A stretch of 33,462 bases of DNA from the NCBI GenBank assembly GCA_949282435.1, contig CASDOM010000003.1:1-33462 (forward strand), written 5' to 3'. The translations under genes were made by a program, and so were the position numbers. This DNA comes from an uncultured Ureaplasma sp. Lineage in GTDB: Bacteria; Bacillota_I; Bacilli_A; Mycoplasmatales; Mycoplasmoidaceae. The notes beneath the pieces are model-generated. The model saw nothing but the letters and a program-made list of their open reading frames with translations, did not search any database and was not told the DNA's origin. Of this stretch, positions 12,001-22,343 are shown one piece after another; within the stretch, counting starts at the first letter, position 1; the number at the start of each line of letters is the position of its first letter.

Positions 12001-12390
12001 ATTATTTATAATATTTACACTGAATTATTATTTGAATTTAATAAAAAAGAAAATTACACATATAAACAAATTATTACTAAAAATATAGAACAATTAAGAC
12101 AAAATATTAAATCAAGTTTATATATTATATTTTCAAGTTTAGTATATGGATTAGGTATAATGTTGTTTATATCTGTTGAATTTATTTTCAATCAATTAAT
12201 TTTATTTATTTGTATTTTGTTACTTTATTTTATAATATGTATGTTATCTTTATTATTTTTTAGTATTTCAATGTATTTAAGAGAAATATATTTAGCTAAT
12301 GTTAGAAAAAATAAAAGAAACATTGATAACAAAGTAATCTATGATAAAGTAGACGAACAAGCTGTAATTGGTATAAATCATTTTAATTAA
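9088..12390 (+). CDS. secDF: SecDF-like RND-family membrane protein
   Basis: Encodes 1100 residues with duplicated SecD+SecF topology. There is a first TM (about 12-35), a long extracytoplasmic part to about 550, then several TMs (about 552-735); a second half starts with a TM (about 762-785), an ectodomain to about 898, then TMs to about 1075. SecDF helps pull secreted proteins out of the Sec channel using the proton gradient. The assignment leans on topology and on the conserved place between spoT and apt. The sequence is very divergent: by eye alignment the transmembrane Asp of SecD (GMAVDANV-type) and SecF (NDT-type) motifs are absent. A Ser/Thr/Asp-rich linker lies at about 238-272. Trp codons are mostly TGA, which split the frame many times. 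The start ATG 9088 (MKKKW) has no Shine-Dalgarno. Confidence 0.75.
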
Positions 12391-12404
12391 TAAGGATTAA
12401 TATT

Positions 12405-12917
12405 ATGATTGATTTTAAAAAATACATTATGGATGTTAAAGATTATCCTAAAAAAGGAGTAATATTTAAAGATATTACACCATTATTTTTATATCCAAAT
12501 GTTGTTGAACAAATAATTGATGAATTTGCTAATTTTGCTAAAAAATATGATATTGATGTAATTGTTGGTGCTGAATCTCGTGGTTATTTATTTGGTTTAC
12601 CTCTTGCATTAAAATTAAAAAAAAGTTTTGTTTTAGTAAGAAAACCAAATAAATTACCTCGTGAAACATATAAGATAAGTTATAAATTAGAATATGGTGA
12701 ATCTAGTGTAGAGATCCATAAAGGAGATATTAAACCTAATCAAAGAGTTTTGATAATTGATGATTTGTTAGCAACTGGTGGAACTGTTGAAGCAATAGAA
12801 AAATTAGTTAAAATGTCTAATGGTATTGTTGTTGGTAGTGCTTATTTAATTGAATTAGAATCATTAAATGGAAGAAAAAAACTTACTGGAGAAATTTTTT
12901 CTATTTTAAAATATTAA
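12405..12917 (+). CDS. apt: Adenine phosphoribosyltransferase
   Basis: Encodes 170 residues, the full family length. It converts adenine plus PRPP to AMP in purine salvage. The N-terminus has DYPKKGVIFKDITPLF; GAESRGYLFGLPLA and RKPNKLPRETY are the dimer/flexible-loop motifs; the PRPP-binding VLIIDDLLATGGT carries D119-D120. It lies 14 bases after secDF with AAGGATTAAT as ribosome binding site, so it is probably cotranscribed with it. After the stop comes a run of seven T (12918-12924) preceded only by a weak AT hairpin. Confidence 0.97.
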   Translation: MIDFKKYIMDVKDYPKKGVIFKDITPLFLYPNVVEQIIDEFANFAKKYDIDVIVGAESRGYLFGLPLALKLKKSFVLVRKPNKLPRETYKISYKLEYGESSVEIHKGDIKPNQRVLIIDDLLATGGTVEAIEKLVKMSNGIVVGSAYLIELESLNGRKKLTGEIFSILKY

Positions 12918-12930
12918 TTTTTTTATTATT

Positions 12931-12964
12931 TTGATTCTATTTAATGATATATATATATATATCA
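12931..12964 (+). promoter_or_regulatory. Permease promoter with (AT)8 palindrome
   Basis: TTGATT at 12931-12936 could be a -35. Seventeen bases later, TATATA (12954-12959) can serve as -10. The -10 and part of the spacer lie inside an eight-unit AT repeat (12947-12962) that forms a 20-bp perfect palindrome from 12945 to 12964. The permease ATG is at 12990 with no Shine-Dalgarno. The elements and spacing are visible; promoter function and any length variation of the repeat are inference. Confidence 0.45.
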
Positions 12965-12989
12965 ATAATAATCAATAACATAATTAATT

Positions 12990-15900
12990 ATGAGAAATAA
13001 TAAGTTTGACTTGCTTATTAAAAATTCATTAAGAATTTTTAAAAAAACAAAATTATTAATATTACAATTAATGTTTTTATTATTGATTGGTTTAACAATA
13101 ATATTAACAATTTTTTCATCTATATCATTGCTTAATCAATCTAAAAGTAAAATATTAAATGAAGGTAATTTAGCTGATATAACAATTACAATACCAGATA
13201 GTATTCGTGAAAAATCTATAAATGAATCAAATAGTGATGTAAGTATTAATATAGAATCACCTGCAGATAAACAATTACAAGAATATTTAAATAATTTAGG
13301 ATTAAGTTATACCATTAATCAAACTATTAATTTAAATGAATCGCAAGATAACTCAACATTTATTATGTACATGGTTGACAATGATAGTGAAGTTAATAAA
13401 TTAATTACTAATAATGATACTGTTTTTCCTATAGCAAAATATAATGAAAATTATTTCAAAAATGAAATATATAATAGTTTTAAATTTTGTTGAAGTTTAA
13501 GAAATTCATTATCATATATTGAATCAAATTATAATGAATACAGTGAACAATTTTTATATTCACAATATATGAATGTATATAAACCATGATTATTTATGCA
13601 ACTTATTTCAAACGGAATTTGAAATTTATCAAATGATGTAATTGAAAATATTATTCCTATTGTTCAAAAGTTAGCTTTAAAACCTCAAAATGAAAATGAA
13701 TATAATCAATACTATAATATTTATAATAGTGACAAAACAATTAATAAAAATTCATATTGATATAAATTAAGACAAAATATGCAAGTTAAGACTATGATCT
13801 ATAATGGTTGTGGTTATAACATTTCTTGTACTCAAACAATACCATTAATTGGAGATTCAGCTGCAATTCCATTTGATATTCAACTATATGATATTACAAG
13901 TTATTTTGCAATTGCAAGTAGTAATTATTTTAATGCATCAAATAAAAAAACTATTCCACATCAAACTTTAATGGACATTATGCAATTACCATTAATGAGT
14001 TATGATAATAACTCTATTAATCAACAAAACAAAATATATGTATACAATCCTGAAACTAATAGAAGCGAACCATATGATAATTTTGTTCAATGATTAAATA
14101 ATTTAAGTGATGAATATAAGGTTTATGTTAATTCAATTCCTTATGTATTAATTGATAGTGGATTTACTCCTGATATGTTATATCCAATAGTAAATGAAAA
14201 TAGTTATTTTATTGATTCTACACATTCAGGTGTATTATACGTTAATCAATATGGATATTTTAGAAGTACATTAGGTGTAAGTGAATCTAGCACAATATAT
14301 TATTCGGTAAGATATCCACCTGATACAAATATATTTCAACAACAAGATATATTATCTAAATTAAGTAATTTTACAATTGAAAATTATTTAACTAATACTG
14401 CTTATAGATTAGATGATTATAATCAACCTAATATATTAATTTATAATCGTGCTTATTTTTTAAATAATTTACAAAATACCATTTTAACAATAGGGATAAT
14501 CATTGGTACATTAATAGGTTTTTTATCTTTATTTTTTATATGTACATTAATAAGAAGTATTATTAAACAAAATAAAAATATATTGGGAATATGTATTGCA
14601 AACGGTATTGATAAAATATCTCTTGCTATTACTTTTTTTCCTTTTGCATTATTTCCATCAATAATATGTGCAATATTATCATATATATTTAGTTTATTAT
14701 TAACATTCCCTTTAAATAATATTATTAGTACTTATTGGACTTTAGATATTCCTACCCCAACTTTTAATGCATTATTAATGGTTGCAATATTTTTTATTTT
14801 ATTTATAATTTTATTTTTATTAATTATTTTAGTAATTTTATGAACATTAAGAAAGAAAACAACTGAATTATTAAATTCAAGTGGTGAATTTAGAATGAAC
14901 AAATTCATTATTTATTCTAAAAAATTAACTAACTTATTTAGTGCTTTTAATTCATTTAGAGTTACTTATATAATGGGTAATATAGTTAGATTTTCATTGT
15001 TAATATTAATTATTACAATATTTACAACTTTATTATCTTTTACCGTTGGTACATATAATCAATTTTCAATTGCATTTAGTTACACCAATAGAAATAAAAA
15101 TTATAAATATGCTTTTGATTTATATACACCAACTATTAATGGTGGTTATTATTCTGCAATGCCATATGAAGAATTAGGTATTTCTCAATATGGTATGTGA
15201 AATTTTTATTCATCTAATGGTGGAACTGTTAGTGGAGTTGTCAAAGGTCAAGTACAAGATGTCAATTTAAATAATTATTATATTGGTAATTATTTAAATC
15301 CACTTAATGCACCGCAGGAAAGTTTTTATAGTGGTAAAGAATATGCAAACGCTCTTGCATATCCATATTCAAATGATAAATATTTTACTTCTTTATTTAT
15401 GCCTAACACTTCATTATCAAATCAATTAAATAGTAATGCGAATTTTTTTAACAATAAAATATTTATAAAAGCATTATTAGATGTATATATTGATGTTGCC
15501 GGATCACCTATTAATGCATGAGAAATAGCTAAATCAATTGCTCCTACCAGTATATTAAATATTGCTAATAATTTATTTCAAGAACAAATTGAAGTTAATT
15601 ATCAGTTTTATTATTGATTACAACAACAAAATAATGATCCAAATTCTGAAATTTATTATTCTACATATTTACCAAATGTTTATCAACAACCTTTCACTAT
15701 TGATGGTAGTGATATTAGTGATGAATATTTAACTGCATCAAACAAAAAAGAATGAATTTTTATTAAAGAATATAATAATGATACTAATGCATATGAATGA
15801 GTATTAAATAGTGATAATGCAGTTAATTCAGCACCAACATATACAATAAAATCTGAAGTTGTTCAATTATGTGTACAAATGTTAACAAATTCTCAAAATA

Positions 15901-17375
15901 CTTTATTTCAAAATTGATATAAATATGTTTATGATAAAAATCCAAATAAAGGTGATGAAAATCAAATTATTCCTGAATTTAATTACAAAATTGGATATGG
16001 AGTAATTCCGTTATCTAATGATGATGAAACATATACATATATAAATGGTGATATTCTTTCAAAAAATAATGAAAATATAAATACAGTATCTACAAAAATT
16101 GTTGGAATAAAATCAAATTCAAACTTTGTTACATTATATGATGAAAATAATAATGATATTTCTTATTTATTAGAATCAAACACTGCAAATGGAAGTATTG
16201 AAAATCCTTTTCCATTAATCATCAATGAAGTTGTACAAAAATTATATTCATTTGATATTAATGATGTACTTGAAATAAATGCTACAAATTTATATGATAG
16301 ATTTAATAGAAAAAATTTAGAATTAGAAACTTACAATAAAGTATATTTTAAAATTGTTGGAATCACTTCATCAAAATCAGAACAACAATATTTTACTTTA
16401 CAAAAATATGCAAACAAAATTTTAGGGTTTCAAACTTTTGATCTTCCTAATCAAAAATGAAATGGTCCTAATAATCCCGGTTATGGATATGTGCCATTTA
16501 ATGGTGTTTATACAAATGAAGAAAATCCAAGAATAGCATACAATTATGGAGGGGTGTATTCACCAAGTGGATTAACAACGTCTAAAGGTATTTGAGATAC
16601 AAACATTGGATTTAATGAGGGACAAACAAATGGTGGGGAACTCCTTACCCTCATAGAAAATGCATGAGATATTATACCAACAATAATGCATATATCTAAT
16701 ATTGTAGATTATCAAAATAATAATGAAATTGTTGATGGATTCTCATATTTAGATAAATATAGTGATAAACCAAATGATGAAATAACTAATTTTATCCAAA
16801 GTAATATTTTATATACACATAACGAATTATGTAATAATAATTTTGATGTAACAACAATTGGTGATTGAGTTAGAAAATTAGTATCTATTTTTGATACTGA
16901 TCAACCTATTATTACAATGATTTCATCAATTGACACCACTCAAATTAATTTAGGTCAAATATTAGATTCTACATTTTCAAGAATAGAAATTATAGTTATT
17001 AGTTGTTTTATTCCTGTATTATTAATTATTTTATTTTTAATAGCTTTTGTATTAATTAGTGAATCTAACAAACTTATTGCATTAATGAAAGTATTAGGAG
17101 TTAGTGATATTAAAAATATATTCTTATTTATGTTTATGTATTATATAGTATTATTTTTAGGTATTATTATTTCAATTCCATTGACATATTTAGGTTTACA
17201 ATTAACTTCATTATTAATTTTTAATGGATTTAAAATAATCATTTCTCCATCATTACCATATTATATGTTTTTAATATGTTTAGGAATTATTGGATTAGTA
17301 TTTAGTGTTGTGACAATATATGCATATGATAAAATTAAAAAAATTAATGTTCCACAATCTATTTCAGTAAGATAA
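12990..17375 (+). CDS. Giant FtsX/MacB-type ABC transporter permease
   Basis: One open frame of 1461 residues once TGA is read as Trp; I checked the 15201-16685 stretch codon by codon and found no TAA or TAG. It has two similar halves, each a single TM, a large extracytoplasmic domain and a three-TM FtsX domain: TM 21-44, ectodomain about 45-485, FtsX domain about 490-631; then TM 663-686, ectodomain about 690-1325, FtsX domain about 1330-1461. The segment ALMKVLGVSDIKNIF is the typical cytoplasmic coupling loop. Such proteins work with a separate ATPase to move lipids or lipoproteins, or to drive extracellular conformational changes. No ATPase lies next to it, so it must pair with one elsewhere. 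Its stop is 1 base before the first lipoprotein gene. The substrate is unknown. Confidence 0.85.
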
Positions 17376-17376
17376 T

Positions 17377-18390
17377 ATGAAAAAGAAATTATTATATTTT
17401 TTAATTGCACCCTTAATTATTAGCTCACCAATTGTTTTAAGTTCATGTGCTAGCAATTTTGCTCATATAAACAGTAAACAAGTTATTGAATATAATTTAA
17501 ATGCCTTTGATTCAAAAGAATTGATGTTTAAATCAATTAATGAATGACAAAATGAAATTAGTTTGAATGAATATCAACAACTAATTGATACAATAAATAA
17601 TCTTATTGATTCTCAAATTGTTGTGGATGATAATGCATCATTATTTATGAATGAATTAAATACAAATTCTGATAATGAATTATGTAAAAATGTTATTTTA
17701 CAAATTTCTAACAATAATTATATCTATAATATTTATATTAAAAATATGTTTAATTTTTCATATAAATACATTGAACAAAACTTAAAACCAAATTCTTCTT
17801 TAGTTAGTCAACCAATTGATTTAAATCAAAGTGAATTAAGTTCAATTTCTGATGTAAATATAGATAGTGTAAATGATAACGAATTAATTAACGCGATAAA
17901 TTTAGTCGCTCCTAATAATGGTTTTTATATACCTAAAATTTATTATTTAAAATCTAAAAATTTAATTAATGATAAATATACATTTATATTTAGCTTAAAT
18001 CCATCATATAAACAAATATTTGAAATTCTTAGAGTCATGAATAACTGAAATGATATTGTTATAAATATTAATGTATCAATATCAAATGATTCTAATCAAC
18101 AAACAAGTTTTAATTTAAATTTAAATGATATTTCAACTTTTTTTCAAACAACAGATATTAGTACAATTAAAACAATGAGTCAAATTGATATTTTTAATAG
18201 TTTAAATAACTATATAAATAGTCTTACTAATATTAATAATTTACCACCTAATTGTTTAGATAAAAATAATAATTTATTTAATTTTAATATTGTTAATTTA
18301 AATAATGAATTAATTATTAATTTTTCTACAAATCCTAATGATAATAACAATTTAATATATTATAGATTTATTTTAGATTTTAGTGTATAA
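17377..18390 (+). CDS. Predicted lipoprotein, 337 aa
   Basis: A lipoprotein by its N-terminus: three lysines, a hydrophobic stretch and a lipobox LSSC with Cys24 as the lipidation site. The mature part is rich in Asn, Ile and Ser and appears to alternate short helices (for example YQQLIDTINNLIDS) with beta-rich stretches; I recognise no known domain. Segments around residues 172-212 and 265-310 resemble parts of the following lipoprotein. It begins 1 base after the permease stop, has no Shine-Dalgarno, and includes TGA Trp codons (for example 17545 and 18046). Position suggests it is displayed on the outer face of the membrane together with the permease ectodomains; a substrate-binding or adhesin role would be guesswork. 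Confidence 0.85.
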
Positions 18391-18399
18391 TATATACTA
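18381..18399 (+). promoter_or_regulatory. Near-palindrome with TATAAT before lipoprotein 2
   Basis: TAGTGTATAATATATACTA spans the stop codon of the first lipoprotein gene and contains TATAAT (18386-18391) preceded by TG, an extended -10 look. Its arms pair with a single mismatch that becomes G-U in RNA. The same arms (TAGT.TATA and TATA.ACTA) recur upstream of hpt. The downstream TTAGT (18404-18408) could also pair with ACTAA (18396-18400). It could be an internal promoter, an operator or a weak hairpin; no good -35 is visible. Confidence 0.35.
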
Positions 18400-18411
18400 A
18401 CTTTTAGTTAT

Positions 18412-21400
18412 ATGAAAAAAATAAAATTTTTATCAATATTATTTTCTTCAATATTTTCCATATCTACAGTGGCTTCTGTAGGTGTTTTATCAAGTTGTAC
18501 AACAACATCTTCAAGTACTCATTCATATAATAATGAAACTAAAACTATTGAATTAACTAGTAACAATATTAATAATGAAAATATTTTTTATGTATACAGT
18601 GATTTAATTAATAATACTAATAATTACATTAATAATTTAGTTTTAATTATTAATCAATGATATGAATTTAACTTAATAAATACTCAATTAGATTTATCTA
18701 ATATTACAATTCAAAATTGAAATATTAATATTCCTGTAAATAATGATAATATTAAACAAAGTACAATTATTAATTACAATATTAATTTTGAAAATTTAAA
18801 TATTCCTAATTCTAATCAATTTATAATTTCAAATAAAAATATTGCATTTAATGGTTTAAGTATTAATGATATTCCTAGTTTAGATTGACATGAAATACTT
18901 AATAATATATTAATGTATTCTAATTTACCAATTCCAAGTAATTGTTATATTAACACTAGTTTTTATATACTTAAAAAAGATGAAATTATATTTTATATTT
19001 TTTTACCATCTTTATCAACTCCGTTTGGTAAATTAACCATTCAAAATCGTAAAATAGAATTTAATGATGTAATTCCTAATAAAAACATTGCATCTACTAA
19101 TATAACAAATAATAATTTAGTAGAACTAATGGATTGAAATGTTACTTCAATTAATTCTACAAACTTTAATTATATTGATTCGATATTAGACACAAAATAT
19201 AATCCTATCAATTCTTTTTATTCATCATATTATAGTGCAGTTAATTCTCAAGCTGTAATTGATTTATTTAATAATTACTTTTTATCCGAATCTAAATTAG
19301 TAAATATCCAAATTGATCTTTACTATGGTATAAAAAATTTAATTAGTAATCTTTTGAAAACATGAAATGGATCAAACATTATTGATTTAAATCTTTTTTG
19401 TGGAGATAATTTGAAATTAAATTCGAATAATAATTTAGATGGAAATTTTGTTATTCAATTTTCTAATAATACTAATTCTATTCAAGAATTAAATCTTGAA
19501 AATTTATATTTTAATTTTAATATTGATAATATAATTGTTTCTCCAAATCAAATTGTTGAAATTATTATAAATTTTAATGATTCAAATTTAAAACCATTTT
19601 TATATGAGAAATCATATATTAACAATGATGCTTATTTAACATCTTCATGTAATAATGTAAATGTTAAATTATATGTTAATGATGTTTTAAAATATGAATT
19701 AAAAAATTCTGAATATATTAATTTATTACCTAATTCATATTGTTTAAAAACAATTGTAAATAATGTTACAAATGGTAATACATTAATAGACAGCATTAAT
19801 ACATTAAATCAATCTATTAATAATGTTAATGAAAATGATTTAATTAATTTAAATTCAGAATTTGTTAATAATAATGTTTATAAATTTAAAACAATATTAA
19901 AATCAATTCAAAATATAATGTTGTTAACTGCAAAAAATCCTAATATATATGATTTTTTAACTTCGATTAATGGTGATATATACAATATTTTATATGTATT
20001 AACAAATAATAATGCATTAGCTAAAGTTATTTCAGATTTATTTAGACCAATAAATTTATCTACATATTTTTATTATAATTTATCTTTCATAATTGAACTT
20101 GTAGACACATACTTTCCTATTTCAACAACAAAAGAAGAAATCTTAAGTATCTTATATAGTATTAAAAAAGAATGTAATAATGAAGCTAATACTGAACAAT
20201 GAGTTAAGGATTTAGAAAAATTATATAATACAGTAAATACTTTATTATCTCCAGCATTAGGTGATGCATCAGGAATAATTGCACAATTATTAGTAGAATT
20301 ATCAAGTAATAAAAATTTATTTGAAACATTAATTGATTTTTTACCTTGATTAATTAATAAATTAAATCAATTAAGTGGTAATTATTTAACAATTTCTAAT
20401 GCATTATTACAATATATTAATAATATTATTGATTTTGCTAATCAAAATGATCCAAGTTTAGTTGATAATCCATTAGATTATTCTGACTATAAAAAAATTA
20501 GAATATTAGATTTTGTTGTTAATGAAATTACAACTAATAATTCAAATTCATTTTTTGATTTATTACTAACTATATTAGGAAATAATAATGTTATAAACAC
20601 AATTAAAAATATTGTAGATATTGCTAATTTTAATTCTACAATTCAAGTTAGAACAAAAAATATTGGTAATGTATTTAAACCACAATATGAATATGAAACT
20701 AAAAGTATATATGAAGTTATTAAATGAATTATTAATGATTTTTTTACTAATGTTCAAATTGAAAATGGTAGCACTACTGACTTATATAGTGCAATAGATC
20801 AAAATTTAGTATATTCAAAATCTAATGAAAGTTTTAGTTATAATAACAAAAATTATACAGTTAATCAAACTGTAGATTGAACATTTAATTTAAAAAATAA
20901 AATTACTATTGACTTGTTACCTATTGCAGTTTTATTATCTAAAGAAAATATGACATTAGATATGAGTAATATTAACGTTTCTCCTACAATTGAATCATTA
21001 ATTAATAATGTTATTAATGGTGGTATTCCTGTTAATTTAGTAATAAGTTCATCTAACACAATTACAATGAAATTCAATTCTAATAATTCATATTTATATC
21101 CAAACATTAATGAAAATGGTATTGTCAATTGAAATTATATTAGCGAAAACACTACAAATGTTAATTGACAAAAAATTCTTAATGATTCTAATAATAGAGT
21201 TAGTGCTATGCAAAAATGTTATGGATCATCTTGAGGATTAATTAAAACATTATTACCTGTATTGTTATCCACAAATGTTTATACTAAAAAAACTGACTGA
21301 ATAACTACTAATTATTCAACTGGTTATCAAATTATTGATAATTATAATAATTCAAGTTATACTAGTAGTTTATATATAAATCAATTAGTTAATGATAATG

Positions 21401-21690
21401 AATTAATATCTTTATTTACAAATTGGATTAATACTAATTTAACATTTAATAATGGTTTTAATTATGATCAACAATTATTAAATGATTTTATAAATCAATA
21501 TTTTAAATTTAATGGTTTTGATACTAAATTTGTTTATTATCAGCCAGTAATAACTGCTAATAACTATAAATTAATCAATAATGTAAATTCTTATACATTA
21601 AATATTTATTTTAGTACTCCAATTTTGATTATTAAACCTGATAATTCATGTTATTTAACCAATAATTATTCAATTACAATAAATTTATAA
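18412..21690 (+). CDS. Predicted large lipoprotein, 1092 aa
   Basis: A long surface lipoprotein: basic start MKKIKF, hydrophobic stretch and lipobox LSSC with Cys29. No TAA or TAG interrupts the frame from 18412 to 21690; many Trp codons are TGA and one is TGG (21424). The mature protein is strongly Asn/Ile/Ser-rich, as expected for extreme AT bias, with a central helical part (about 440-720, including repeated short amphipathic helices) flanked by beta-rich parts. I recognise no known domain. Segments near residues 160-190 and 1025-1060 resemble parts of the 337-aa lipoprotein just upstream, suggesting shared building blocks. The start lacks a Shine-Dalgarno. The gene is followed by 34 AT-rich bases and a small membrane protein. 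Function is unknown; location and size fit a surface receptor, scaffold or antigen. Confidence 0.85.
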
Positions 21691-21724
21691 TTTTTTTATA
21701 AATATTTATATAATTAATATTAAT

Positions 21725-22030
21725 ATGCAAGATTGATTAATAGCATTAATTGCAATATTATGTATATTAGGTATATTTGCATTCATATACATTATAATTG
21801 CCTTTAGAAGAATAACTATCGTATTCAAAAAAATCGATTATCTAATCGAAGATTTAACTTATAAATCTGAAAAAATGAATAATGTTGTTGATGTTATAGT
21901 TAAACTTTCTGGTTATGTTGATGTGGTTGAAGGTGTTATTAAAAGAAACTCTGATGTTGTATCTACATTTATAAAAAATAATAAAATTGAATCTGTTAAT
22001 GAACTAAAAACAAAATCAAAAATAAAATAA
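21725..22030 (+). CDS. DUF948-type small membrane protein
   Basis: Encodes 101 residues, with Trp4 coded by TGA. A single N-terminal membrane helix (about residues 4-27, LIALIAILCILGIFAFIYII) is followed by an amphipathic, coiled-coil-like region (FKKIDYLIEDLTYKSEKMNNVVDVIVKL) resembling DUF948 proteins of Firmicutes and mycoplasmas, a family of undefined function. It sits between the large lipoprotein and another small helical protein, with no Shine-Dalgarno. The DUF948 call rests on general pattern (TM plus repeated hydrophobic heptads), so it could also be an unrelated membrane-anchored coiled coil. Confidence 0.65.
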
Positions 22031-22038
22031 TATTAAAT

Positions 22039-22329
22039 ATGAAAATAAACAAATTTATATTTCAATACATATTAGGATATATTTTATTAAATGCATTAAA
22101 TAAACAAGATTATGAAAAATTACAATCTTTATTTAATGAAAAATTTGTTAATGTAGATAGAAATATTTCAAAAGTAATTGATATATATAATGATTATTTT
22201 TTAGATAATGATAATTATGATTTTAAATCAGATGAAATTAATAAAAAAATAGATTCAATAAAAAAGGAAATAAAAAATATTAATGCAGATAGTATTGCAG
22301 ATAAAATTTATTCTAAATATAAAAAATAA
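22039..22329 (+). CDS. Hypothetical small coiled-coil protein
   Basis: Encodes 96 residues that I do not recognise. A short hydrophobic N-terminus (IFQYILGYILLNAL, about residues 7-20) is followed by charged helical sequence with a coiled-coil-like C-terminal third (DEINKKIDSIKKEIKNI). No Trp is present. The gene starts 8 bases after the DUF948-type gene and ends 14 bases before uvrA, so it is probably cotranscribed and may act with the preceding membrane protein. The N-terminal stretch may be a weak membrane association segment rather than a true TM. Confidence 0.65.
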   Translation: MKINKFIFQYILGYILLNALNKQDYEKLQSLFNEKFVNVDRNISKVIDIYNDYFLDNDNYDFKSDEINKKIDSIKKEIKNINADSIADKIYSKYKK

Positions 22330-22343
22330 TATTGAGGTAATTT

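Noticed and set aside
12902-12924. Terminator after apt (weak AT repeat then seven T)
   Set aside because: The 12-base palindrome has no loop and the alternative stem is only 4 bp, too weak to call.
15201-16685. Gap in the permease region read as a non-coding spacer between separate short genes
   Set aside because: Codon-by-codon reading found only sense codons plus TGA; it is part of one 1461-codon frame.
20865-21132. Minus-strand open frames of 60-110 codons inside the large lipoprotein, uvrA, holB and mnmE
   Set aside because: They lie fully within real genes, have no family similarity or start signals, and arise because AT-rich genes leave antisense frames open.
21697-21724. Two short palindromes (14 and 12 bases) before the DUF948-type gene as operators
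   Set aside because: Perfect A-T palindromes of this length are expected by chance in such AT-rich DNA, and no partner site was seen.
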